Below, in pieces: positions 12,729 through 28,400 of a stretch of DNA of 64,000 nt. A model generated the notes under the pieces. That model saw nothing but the letters and a program-made list of their open reading frames with translations. It had not been told where the DNA came from and did no database searches. Source of the stretch: Macrosoma leucophasiata (taxonomy: Eukaryota; Arthropoda; Insecta; Lepidoptera; Hedylidae); NCBI GenBank assembly GCA_036365455.1, contig JAWQUS010000007.1, forward strand, positions 18,368,001-18,432,000, written 5' to 3'. The position numbers and the translations under genes were made by a program. The stretch's first letter is position 1; the number at the start of each line of letters is the position of its first letter.

Positions 12729-14021
12729 GGTCGGGGAAAAAGTCTTTTCGCATTATAGTATGCATGAACTTGTAATAAAATCTCTTTGGTTGTAGTATTT
12801 GTATCTGGCTGGTTTTGGTATCATTGAAAGTTAAAATTTTAAAGAACATAATTCCAAATTCAAATTAGACAAATGTGTGATTTTCATTTGTTTTTCGTAC
12901 TGTCAAGATGAGTGAATCTAATGAAGAAATTCGATACATTTTAAAATTTTACTACAAAAAAGGTAAAAATGCAACGCAAGCCGCGAAAAAAATTTGCTAT
13001 GTTTATGGACCTAGTGCAGTGTCTGTGAGAGTAGCACAAATTTGATTTAAGCGTTTTCAATCCGGAAATTTTGATGTCAAAGATGCACCTCGCTCTGGTC
13101 GCCCTATTACGGATAAAATGGATGTCATTTTTGAAAAAGTGGAGCAAGATCGACATATCAGTAGTTACGACGTAGCTGAAGAACTGAGAATTGATCACAA
13201 AACAGTTTTGGCGCATTTGACAAAAGCTGGGTACAAAAAAAAGCTCGATATTTGGGTACCTCACGAGCTCACTGAAAGAAACCTAATGAACCGTGTACTC
13301 ATTTGTTGTTTTTCTTCATTGTGATTCTTTATTACGACGTAATGAAACCGAATCATTTTTGAAGAAGCTGATAACTGGTGATGAAAAGTGGATCACGTAC
13401 GACAAGAACGTGCGAAAAAGGTCGTGGTCAAAGGCCGGTCAGGCTTCACAGACTGTGGCGAAACCCGGGTTAACTCGCAATAAGGTGATGTTGTGTGTGT
13501 GGTGGGATTGGAAGGGCATTATTCATTATGAGCTATTACCACCAGGCAGGACTATCGATTCTGAACTCTACTGCGAACAACTGATGAGATTAAAGCAAGA
13601 AGTTGAGAGAAAGCGGCCGGATTTGATCAACAGAAGGGGTGTGGTGTTTCATCATGATAACGCTAGACCTCACACAACTATAGCCACTCAGCAAAAATTA
13701 AGAGTTTGGCTGGGAGGTGTTAATGCATCCGCCGTATAGTCCTGACCTTGCAGCTTCAGATTTCCACCTGTTTCGGTCTCTTCAGAATTCTTTATGTAAT
13801 GTTTGGTTAACATAACGAGAGGACTGCCAAATCCACTTGTCGCGGTATTTTGATGAGAAGTCCCAAAATTTTTATAGCAATGGGATCATGTCCCTACCTA
13901 CAAGTTGGCAAAAGATTATCGAACAAAATGATACATACATACTTTAGTTAAATTTAAATAAACTATATCAAAAAATGTTTTGAATTATCTTAAACAATGC
14001 GAAGAAACTTTTTCCCCAACC
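12729..14021 (+). mobile_element. mariner element, copy 1 (broken transposase)
   Basis: A full-length mariner of 1293 bp. The ends are GGTCGGGGAAAAAG and, on the other strand, GGTTGGGGAAAAAG, flanked by TA (12727-12728 and 14022-14023). The transposase frame starts near 12908. It has an in-frame stop near 13043 (a Trp position in copy 2), a frameshift near 13300 and another near 13710. Family signatures visible are the helix-turn-helix half, ITGDEKWI and HHDNARPH (first two catalytic Asp), and YSPDLAxSD in a shifted frame. In my reading it resembles the cecropia-like mariners. It cannot encode a working enzyme. Confidence 0.93.
12908..13735 (+). pseudogene. mariner transposase pseudogene
   Basis: Remains of a D,D34D mariner transposase inside the element at 12729-14021. 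The start region reads MSESNEEIRYILKFYYKKG. The frame is then interrupted by a stop in the helix-turn-helix region near 13043, a frameshift near 13300 and a second frameshift near 13710, so the third catalytic Asp is out of frame with the rest. Copy 2 at 21262-22538 lacks the first stop, so these lesions are independent decay after insertion. Confidence 0.9.
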
Positions 14022-14023
14022 TA

Positions 14024-14586
14024 ATACTTAGATTTTTGTATTCCGTTAGAACGTGTGTGTATACATGAAAAACTGAACATCGAGAAAACGAATAATATTT
14101 TTTCTAAATAGGTACCTATAGGTTTTTCTCACACATTCTTACTTGTATAGTACATCACACAACGTAAGAAGTTAGATAGAACTTAGCTGTTGAGGACTCA
14201 TGAGATTAGGAACCCGCCACCGGCCACCCCAACAAATCGCGATCGTATTCGTAATCTTTACATACAATATTTTGTTAAAATAAAATTGTAGTCCTTGGAA
14301 AGTATGTAGGTACCATTATTTCGTGAAGTTCGTGCTTGGTCAAGCTTGGTTCATTGAACTTTATTGTCTATAATATCTATGATTTTCGTCTATACGTCTT
14401 TGGTAGGAAATGTAGGAATCGACCGACGCCATTTTGTTATATTTTCATGCGGTGATGAAAAAGCGAGTGTTGTAACAAAGGTTCTTTTGGAATTATTTGT
14501 ATCATATAGCGTTTTCATTAGTGTTCTACACAATTTTTGGTGATACAGTGGCTGAAATTAAAGTATAGTGCTAAAGAAAGTGAAAC
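14024..14586 (+). promoter_or_regulatory. Upstream region of Rm62
   Basis: The stretch between the mariner and the Rm62 start codon. It should contain the Rm62 promoter and 5' UTR. A short island around 14410-14460 (GACCGACGCCATTTTG and following) is the only less AT-rich part and may mark the transcription start. No canonical TATA box was assigned. Confidence 0.35.
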
Positions 14587-19285
<4,699 letters not shown>

Positions 19286-19534
19286 AAGAAATTGAGGTTT
19301 GTTATATTCAAACCAATGCAAACTCACCTCTTTAACAACTTTATTGTTTAGATATACCATCCATAACAGTGTTTTAGTTAACATTTTTAAATTTTCGATT
19401 ACGTAGTAGATATATACCTACTACCGATTGAGAAATTATGGCTGGTGTCTCTTTACGCTGCAATTTTTTTGTTTACTATTATTGATGAGCTTCTAAGAAT
19501 ATACTTTTAAAATATGTTTTTATGATTATTACAG

Positions 19535-19578
19535 AAAACGGGCACAATGGAGATTCCCGACGACGTAGAAGACGTTAA
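19535..19578 (+). other. Alternative terminal coding segment of Rm62
   Basis: After the acceptor TTATTACAG (ends 19534), the phase-1 reading that matches the donor of exon 5 (17754) gives QNGHNGDSRRRRRR then TAA at 19576-19578. Skipping exon 6 would therefore produce a protein of about 511 residues with a short basic end in place of the long RS/Gly tail. In the long form the same exon is simply 3' UTR, because the stop at 19283-19285 precedes the donor at 19297. Confidence 0.5.
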
Positions 19579-20905
19579 GTTATATTAAAAATTAAGTTTT
19601 CAAAGAACTTATGAACATGGACATTTGTAAAATTAAGACGAAACTCCAAAATTTCATTCCATGTATGCGATTTTCATTGTTTCTAAATATTTGTGTGTTT
19701 GTACTTGAGTAAATCTATGTAGCCATTTGTACATTTTCGTTTAATATTTCACTTTTTACTATAAATTTGATATAAGCTGTATCAAAATTAAAACGAGTAA
19801 TTTACACCAAATTTAGTAAAAAAAAATAACTGTTAAAAAAATCCATTTTACCGACTCCTACTTTTCACCGAAAATTCTGGTGTTCATTTTTACAGGATCC
19901 TCCCCTGTTCTGACATTGTTTTTAAATGTCTTATTTTGAGGATGATATGAACAAAGTTTGCTTTTGAGTTTATTGTAGATGTTTTTTAAAATACAGTAAA
20001 GTTAGCAAAACGAGTTAAATACTTAAAGAGTAGGCAACAGTTAAACTTAATTTTCGTTTAACCAACCTATAAAGCGGAGGAGATTGGTTCTCATTTCGTC
20101 GGAATCTTTTTATAATACAAACTTACGTATTAATATTTTTGTAAAAACGATTACTTAGCCAGTGGAATAATTTATCAGAAGTAATTCATATAATATCTCT
20201 AGTTAACTTCCAATTTGAAGAGAATAAGCACGTAGAAGTGATATAAAAAGATTTCGAGACACGATAGTTGATCACAGTTTATAAGTGAAGTAACTCTTGT
20301 TAGTGACCGAGAGAGTTTGTGACCGACTTTTCTTTATTGTGCATTTGCAAAAGTATATTCATAATTCGTTTAATTAACAATACATTGTGCATATTAGTAA
20401 TAATATTTTTAACATAATAGAGTTACATAGGTACATTAGTGTTAGGTTAGTTAAGCCAATAGAAGGAATATTTACACATACTTATTTTACAATTGCCAAA
20501 ATATCTATTGGATAACAATAATTATTTAGGTACTTACCTTACAAATGTTTTGCTTATGAAGGTATTAATGTAACAGCGTCATCTGCTTAATTTGATTGTT
20601 TGTGATCGTCATAGATTTGTGCACTAAACCTTTGTCCATAGTTGAGAGAGCAAGAGAATTCATTCATTATCTAAATGAAGATAACTACTCAAGGTCCATT
20701 AGACGAATGGATTGTGAAAATGTTATTTAAAAATCTTTTTTTGAATATGTAATCTTACAAGTCTCATTTGGCAAAATAAATAAACTTTATATAATTCACC
20801 GTTTTATTTAAACATCAGCTTAGTTAAATCTTCGTAACGTTTCCAAGTTTGCAAGGGTTTAATGTTGAGGCTCGAGAAAATGCGTGCCACTATATTGGTT
20901 TAGGT
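19579..20905 (+). other. Probable Rm62 3' UTR and flank
   Basis: AT-rich DNA with no open frame of note. A tandem polyadenylation-type signal AATAAATAAA occurs near 20776-20785, which would give a 3' UTR of about 1.2 kb. No other gene or repeat was recognised up to the hAT MITE at 20906. Confidence 0.45.
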
Positions 20906-21090
20906 CAGTGATTCCCAAAGTGGTCCATATAGACCCCCTGGGGTCCATGGGAGACTCGATGCGGTCTACGTATATGCGTAAATAAAAATGGGATATATGG
21001 GAAAGTGATATAAATGTTAGCAAGGGGGTCCACCGAAACGAGAAAAAAATTGAAAGGGGTCTACAAAAAAAAATAGTTTGGGTACCTCTG
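20906..21090. mobile_element. Small hAT-type MITE with 8-bp target duplication
   Basis: The left end reads CAGTGATTCCCAAAGTGG and the right end, on the other strand, CAGAGGTACCCAAAC. The flanks are GTTTAGGT (20898-20905) and GTATAGGT (21091-21098), an 8-bp duplication with one mismatch. It is 185 bp and noncoding. CAG-type ends followed by a CCCAAA block are typical of many animal hAT MITEs. Confidence 0.8.
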
Positions 21091-21261
21091 GTATAGGTGG
21101 TAATGTCGCGCTGTAAAATCTGGCACAGTGGCAAGTTTTCTGAGGACTAACGAGAGGCATCGCATCTGTATTGAGACTTGATTATTATGAAGATGTACCA
21201 TAAACCGGGTGAAAGTAAATCATGGGACATCGGGACAAAAATTTGGGACTGTAAAATATTA

Positions 21262-22538
21262 GGTTGGGGAAAAATTTTCTTCGCATTTTTTAAGATAATT
21301 CAAAACATTTTTTAATATAGTTTATTTAAATTTAACTAAAGTATGTATGTACCATTTTGTTCGATAACCTTTTGCCATCTTGGAGGTAGGGACATGATCC
21401 CATTGGTATAAAAATTTTGGGACTTCTCATCAAAATACCGCGACAAGTGGATTTGGCAGTCCTCTCATGATGTTAACCTAACATTGCATAAAGAATTCTG
21501 AAGAGACCGAAACAGGTGGAAATCTGAAGGTGCAAGGTCAGGACTATACGGCGGATGCATTAACACCTCCCAGCCAAACTCTTAATTTTTGCTGAGTGGC
21601 TATAGATGTGCGAGGTCTAGCGTTATCATGATGAAACACCACACCCCTTCTGTTGATCAATTCCGGCCGCTTTCTCTCAACAAGAAGTTGAGAGAAAGCG
21701 AGCTTTAATCTCAACAGTTGTTCGCAGTAGAGTTCAGAATCGATAGTTCTGCCTGGTGGTAATAGCTCATAATGAATAATGCCCTTCCAATCCCACCACA
21801 CACACAACATCACCTTATTGCGAGTTTCGCCACAGTCTGTGAAGCCTGACCGGCCTTTGACCACGACCTTTTTCGCACGTTCTTGTACGTGATCCACTTT
21901 TCATCACCAGTTATCAGCTTCTTCAAAAATGATACGGTTTCATTACGTCGTAATAAAGAATAACAAATGAGTACACGGTTCATTAGGTTTCTTTCAGTGA
22001 GCTCGTGAGGTACCCAAATATCGAGCTTTTTTTTATACCCAGCTTTTTCAAATGCGCCAAAACTGTTTTGTGATCAATTCTCAGTTCTTCAGCTACGTCA
22101 TAACTACTGATATGTCGATCTTGCTCCACTTTTTCAAAAATGGCATCCATTTTATCCGTAATAGGGCGACCAGAACGAGGTGCATCTTTGACATCAAAAT
22201 TTCCGGATTGAAAACGCTTAAACCAAATTTGTGCTACTCTTACAGACACTGCACTAGGTCCATAAACATCGCAAATTTTTTTCGCGGCTTGCGTTGCATT
22301 TTGACCTTTTTTGTAGTAAAATTTTAAAATGTATCGAATTTCTTCATTAGATTCACTCATCTTGACAGTACGAAAAACAAATGAAAATCACACATTTGTC
22401 TAATTTGAATTTGGAATTATGTTCTTTAAAATTTTAACTTTCAATGATACCAAAACCAGCCAGATACAAATTCTACAGCCAAAGATATTTTGTTACAAGT
22501 TCATACATACTATAATGCGAAAAGACTTTTCCCCAACC
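21262..22538 (-). mobile_element. mariner element, copy 2 (broken transposase)
   Basis: Same family as 12729-14021 but in opposite orientation. It is flanked by TA (21260-21261 and 22539-22540) and has matching GGTTGGGGAAAA-type ends. The N-terminal 125 residues from the start at 22360 are open (MSESNEEIRYILKFYYKKGQ and on). The frame then breaks near 21985. A later part (21544-21897) has a small insertion near 21680, where the sequence AACAAGAAGTTGAGAGAAAG repeats a neighbouring stretch. It cannot make an active transposase. Confidence 0.93.
21544..22360 (-). pseudogene. mariner transposase pseudogene (copy 2)
   Basis: Two open pieces in different frames: 22360-21983 (DNA-binding half) and 21897-21544 (catalytic half with HHDNARPR, where copy 1 has HHDNARPH). 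The frame is broken near 21960 and again after residue block KLRVWLGG, at the same place as in copy 1. That shared lesion means both copies may derive from an already defective parent mobilised in trans. Confidence 0.88.
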
Positions 22539-22559
22539 TATTATGTAAGCGAGATGGGA

Positions 22560-22850
22560 ACAGTGAAATTTTTTTTAACAACAACCAGGCTTATCCATCA
22601 GCAACTTGCCTTGCGATACGCTCTTGTGTTCGTGGAGATGCCATACTACAGACAGGTATGTGTACCTACCCAATTCTGGAAAACGACCATGCCACTATGG
22701 ATTGGTACCGGTCTATCATTGACAGGACTATTTAATTGTAGCCAACAATCCTTGGCAATAGATCGCTCGGAGCGCCGCGCAGTGATTATCGATATCACCG
22801 TCCCACTCCCACATGATTGGGAATCTCGTGAATTTTTTTGTGTAGATATT
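22560..22850 (+). pseudogene. Possible LINE reverse-transcriptase C-terminal fragment
   Basis: The open frame at 22419-22853 contains LAIDRSERRAVIIDITVPLP. This resembles the IDKxxKRxxxIDIxVPHDENL block found downstream of reverse transcriptase in many insect non-LTR elements. The fragment is short and lacks RT motifs, and the upstream part of the frame belongs to the mariner end. Call tentative. Confidence 0.4.
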
Positions 22851-23071
22851 TGAAAAAATAGGCCTATTTCATAGAGCAACACGGGCCACTGGCCGCGGCG
22901 GACTGGATGGGAGTAGCCATACTAGCCATAGCGTTTATTAACGATGCAAAACAGTACGTCTTTTTTTGCGGGGGGAAATGCGTGCGACACACGCACACTA
23001 CAAAAATCGTCTATTACTATGAAACTCTTACCTTGACTTAAAACAAAATACAGAAACAACTTTTTTTTTTG

Positions 23072-23238
23072 TAATAAAAGTGTCAAACAAGCATGCAGTT
23101 CACATTGATGTTAAGTGATGACTGCAGCCTATAGACACCCACACAATGACCAGAGGTCAAAATGCAGATGCGCTACCACTACTGAGGCATTAGGTGTTAT
23201 GCCTCTGTGCCGGAAATTACAAGGCCGTACAAATGGGC
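23072..23238 (+). mobile_element. Family Y short repeat, right-truncated
   Basis: Matches the left 60% of family Y (AAGTGTCAAACAAGCATGCAG through GGAAATTACAAGGCCGTAC) and then stops. A scrap of the tRNA-headed SINE 3' part (GGCGTGAAGTTACG) follows at about 23316-23358. Confidence 0.7.
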
Positions 23239-23797
23239 CTATTTATATGTTCCCTACTTCGTTACGTAAAAACTGCCGCATTGTAGGAGTTTGGATGTAG
23301 ATGCATGCATTTGTTTCTGCCTGTTCCTTCGGGGATATAGGCGTGAAGTTACGTTTATTTATCAACTTGCCTAGATCGTCGGATGATATGTCGTATATGT
23401 CCTTGCCTTCCTTCTAGATTTTTGGATGCTTTTCCTCCCCTTATAACGTCAGGTAGCATCCCATGCTGTTAGTGGTGAGAATTTGTATCCCAAGCTATTA
23501 GTCTGAGCCCGGTCAGTGTCTAACTAGCGAGACTGGTCACTATCACTAAAAAAGGTCATGCGCTCTAGCACCGGATGTAGACTTCTGCAGCCCACAGGCA
23601 GAGCGTGTGGTGGAGGCTCTCTAATCGCCATCTTCCACCGTTCCTATTGGTCTAGCGCGGCACTATAGAATACGCGAAAGGCGCTATTTGTGTTCACTTA
23701 ATTCGTGCTGCTTTATCTCGTAGAGATGTTAACTTCTTCCGTTCAAAGAAAATAAGTTTTTCGTCTATTTGTATGTAACAAAACTCAGCATTTTTTT

Positions 23798-24066
23798 ATG
23801 TAATGGAAGTGGCAAACAAGTTTGCAGTTCACATTGATGTTAAGTGATGACTACAGCCTATAGACACCCACACAAAGACCAAGGTCAAAATGCAGATGCG
23901 TTACCACTTCTGAGGCCTAAGGTGTTATGCCTCTGTGCCGGAAATTACAGGGCCGTACATTACCACCTGACCGGAACACGATAGTGCTGAACACTGCCAT
24001 TTAGCGGCAAGTAAATGCGGTGGTGCCCACGCCCGCGAGCTCCGTCACTGGAGCTCTACCACCAGA
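23798..24066 (+). mobile_element. Family Y short repeat, complete
   Basis: A complete copy, from AATGGAAGTGGCAAACAAG to GGAGCTCTACCACCAGAAAG. It lies about 560 bases downstream of a truncated copy in the same orientation. The terminal hairpin GAGCTCCgtcactGGAGCTC is intact. Confidence 0.8.
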
Positions 24067-24207
24067 AAGCATTTACCGAGTCGTTATCGATTTTTTGTTT
24101 GGAGTGGTGGCGGCCCATAGTAAACTGCCTATGCTTAAATCCGGTACTGATGCGCTCATTAGGTAAATATGTATAAAAAAATAGGAAGTATTTCCTTTTA
24201 TACATCG

Positions 24208-24701
24208 TGTAACAGGATTGAATGTACAACCCGAAACTAGTGAGTTGCAAATCGATTTCAGGCATTTTTGATATAGGTAATAATTTGACCCAAAGTTAAT
24301 TACAATTTAGGAAATTATGGTCACCCCTTTGGTGAACAGTCAATACAAACGAAAATGAGACTAACGTCTATCCAAAATAAAATGCTAGTCTCAACAAGTT
24401 TATTAGAACTCGTTGAGACGTGCTTTTTATTATATATAATTATTTTAAAAATAAAATAGTGGAAAATAAAAAATAATCCTAATACTAGCGAGTGTTAAAT
24501 AAGGGTACACAAGTTACGCTACATCACTTTTTTTCGGTTCGTGATGCATAGGGTGTGCATACTGTTCGTACAAATTGAGGACAACTTATTTCTTAAATAA
24601 AACATAGTATATACATAAATACGTAATTTCAGTTTATGTATTATGATTATAACTCGATTTTCTAATCGAAGTGTTAGATAGTGTGCATTATTCCCGTTAC
24701 A
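24208..24701 (+). mobile_element. MITE family X, copy 2
   Basis: 494 bp from TGTAACAGGATTGAATG to CATTATTCCCGTTACA. It is collinear with copy 1 (minus the nested hAT) and copy 3. It lacks the long palindrome at its left edge that the other two have; only a weak AGGAAGTATTTCCT palindrome is nearby. No coding capacity. Confidence 0.7.
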
Positions 24702-24788
24702 TGTATTTTGCTCATCAAGCGGAAGGTTTGGATAGGAGGGCGACGTAGGCGTAGATTGCTTAGGACATCAAGAAGCTTAAGGGTGCTT

Positions 24789-25041
24789 TTCCACCAGAGA
24801 TGTGCTATGCTACGTTGCTATGGATGCGTTTGATATATAGCTTAGCACTGGTGGAAACGGATTCAGGTATGTTTTTTATATGAAAGGATGTGTGCTATGG
24901 AAGCGAGCTATATAGCTATCTCCATAGCGCATCTTCCATATTATTATGCCATTGCATAGCATTCGGGGAAACTGTCACATATTTTCGTAGCGTAGATTTC
25001 ACATCTTCGCTGCAAAGCTTCACAGCACATCTCTGGTGGAA
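24789..25041. mobile_element. MITE with TTCCACCAGAGATGTGCT ends
   Basis: The left end TTCCACCAGAGATGTGCTAT is mirrored at the right end as CACAGCACATCTCTGGTGGAA. It is 253 bp, noncoding, with AGCTATATAGCTA-like internal palindromes. Target duplication is not clear. It lies about 400 bp upstream of the TPGS2 start codon. Confidence 0.75.
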
Positions 25042-25451
25042 TAGTAGGTATCCTTAATCTGGCACTGGTGGCACTACCTTAACCCAGTTAACCTCTGGGT
25101 GCTATCCATGTTAGCTGCGCCACTGGCATGACGCTTTAGGTACCTACAAAGAAAAAGCTTAAGTCTCAGGAAAATACAAAGTTAAATAAAAAGGCATCCA
25201 TTTTCTAGCTTTTATTAACATTGTCAATTGAATGAGTAACAAAGATGACGACGGACGATAACAAATATATATTTTATGTAGGGCCAATTGTCTGGAATAG
25301 CTTTTTATTACTCCATGGTCGTATTATTCTTGTAACCACAGTAACCATGACAACGGTCTAGATTGATATCAAAATGTCATGTTAAATACATTTCCATTTA
25401 CTTAATCATAGTATTAGACCTACAATATTGTTGTTCTGTACTGTATGTACA

Positions 25452-28400
25452 ATGAGTTTTTGTGTGGATCTGGTATCTGAAGACTCTTTTTATGAAAATA
25501 TATCATTGGGTGTGACTAAACATCTGGGTTAGTATAATTAAAATATTTTATATTTATGTGAATGTTCATCCATATGAATTAGCTTTATGTTTTGGAAGAA
25601 ATTGGAAGCCATCAGGAGTTGGACCTAGCACCATTTCACTGATTTTTACCCAGTCTGCACAATTTCCAGATGCCATGAGTGTTTCTAAATCATTTCTACC
25701 GAAATAAGGTGGAGGTCTTTCATTAATTTTCTGTGGTATTCTTTCTAACAATCCAACAGGTACATAGCGGTATAAAAACGACAGCCATTCAAGTAGAAAT
25801 CTCCGGGTATTTTCTACACCTTGTGTATCAGAACCCCAATGTTCTAAGCCATAATTTGTGAATTTTTTGATGATATCGAATCTTTCATTACTACTAATAT
25901 CTTTTAGTGTCTGTTCTTTTAACTCAGAAAAAATCCATGGTTTTATAAGTGCTCCTCGTCCGATCATTACACCTTGGACAGTTGGTGCTAAAGCTCTTCT
26001 TTCTACATAGTCTTCATAACTGAATATATCACCATTGCCAAAAATAGGGCATGGTGCAGCAGCCTTTGCACATGTCTCTATGTATTCCCAATCAGCAGAT
26101 TTTGTGTATCTAGCTTCCCTTGATCTGCCATGTAATGTTATGAGTGATGCTCCCCAACTTGTAACCTTCGGTATGATTGTGTGTGCAATTTTTTTGTCTT
26201 GGTACACACCTGTTCTCATTTTTATTGTGAATGGGATACCCAATAATTTGGAGGCACTTCTCACAGATGTTTCTAATGCTGATAATCTATGCATCATTCC
26301 ACTACCTCCACCTTTTTTATAAATTAAATCTATAGGACACCCCATGTTCAAGTCTATAAAGTCAAGTTCTGTGTTTTCCTGTAATAATTGTGATACTTTA
26401 GCTATGGAAAAGGCATTGTTGCCGCATATTTGTGCCCCAAATATATCCTCAGATTCATGCCTTTTTACTAATGCCCATTCCTGTTTTGTGCCTTTTAATA
26501 TTGATTCACACAATGCCATTTCGCCACAAGTAATGTCTGCACCAAATGATTTGCAAATCCTTCTGAATGGAAGATTTCCTACTGTTGTTAGTGGGCTAAG
26601 GTACAATTTGTTAGACCAGTCTATACCCTTCTTTTCTCGAGGAAGTAATTTTATTAGATCCTCATCAGTTATTGTTCCACTGTGCTTTTCTTTATTAATT
26701 TCTTTTTGATCCCCGTTTTCAGTTTTATTTTCTGATTGCTGTTTATTTCTTTTATCAAGAGATTTGACTAAATTTTCAGAAAATGAAAAGTCATATTTTT
26801 TCTTTTGTAATTTTATCTGTAGCTCAGACTGCATGGTGTTTTTTATGTCATCCTTCCATTCTTGCATTTTCTTTTCTTCCACAATATTAAAACCCTCTGC
26901 ACTGATGTGATTAGAACCAAAACGACAGGCTATGCCCCGGGAGCACCTGCCTCGTAAATTAAACACATGGCAATCTTTACCAATGTCCGCTGGTTTGGAT
27001 TTTAAATACTCAAGTGAATTATGTATGTATTTACAGTTCGCATATGCACATGGCTTTGAATCATCTACATTTCTTACATCAACAATAGAGGGACAAGGTT
27101 TACTTTGCTTATCATCTTGAAAAGTCTTTGGTCTAGCCTTGTTTTGACCCCTTTTTTTATTTTTGACTTGATTGCTAGGTACTTCTTCATCATTTCTCGG
27201 CTTTTTTGCTTCGTCTGCGTCACTATCATTCAGCTTTCGCTTGCCAAGGGCATTATTAACCTCAATTTGTATTTGTTTTTGTGAAATGTATTCTGGTTTT
27301 ATATCGCATATGCCGACTTTTGAATTAGCCATAATTTTCATTCGATATTTATAATTTAAATCACATCTCAATGTAAATGTATAAATGACAAAGTAGTAAT
27401 TTTACACGTACTCACTAATAAGATAACAGTTATCATCTCTTGTTAGGTACTATTGATTGTTAGTTTTTTTAGGTTAGAAAACGTGATAGTGAAAAAACGT
27501 GAAAAATTAAGACCAAAATGTCAAAGTGAAATGAAATGTGACAAATGTCGTGACCAGGGTGACCAGATATTATTTCAATATTCTGTTAAATACCCAATCA
27601 AATTCCAAAAGGGGATATTTCCTTTAATGCTTAGGCGAAAAAAGTGATTATACAAATGTAGACTGGTTCAACATACTTCCAATTTTTACCCTCAATATAA
27701 TTCTGCTCGATTCGTGCTATCTTTCCAATCCGAATACATTAAGAACTCATACGATTTAATATATTTATTTATTGTCTGAACAACCCCAGAATTTTATACC
27801 TACCTAAGAACTAATATTAGATCTTAGTTTTATACATTGCCTACCATTGACCTTGTCCTTGTTGTAATTATGAGCTCAATGTGGCCAACCTTATATAGGT
27901 TGGCCACATTGAGCTCATAATTACAACAAGGTAACAGATGTGTAACAGGATTAAATGTACAACACGAAACTGGTTTGTTCAGAATCGACAACCGAATTAA
28001 TTTCAGACATTTTTAAATTATGAAACATTTTGTCCCAAAATTAATTACAATTATGGAAATTACGGTCACCCATTTGGTAAACAGGGTGAACAGTCAATAC
28101 AAACGATAATGAGACTAACGTCTATTCAAAGTAAGATGTTCATCTCAACAAGTTTATTAAAACTCGTTGAGAGTCTCTAAAATGCACGATTTTAGTATAA
28201 AAAGTAATTTAAGAAATGAAATAGTGAATATGAATCTTATTACTCGCGAGTGTTAAACAGGGGTACGCAGGTTACGCTTTGTACATCACATTGCGACAGT
28301 GTGCGTGTGTGAGTAAGTTTGTGTTTTATGTACGGACGTAGGTAGCGGTAGGGTAAGTATGCATAGGGTGTGCATACTGTTCGTACAAATTGAGGACAAC

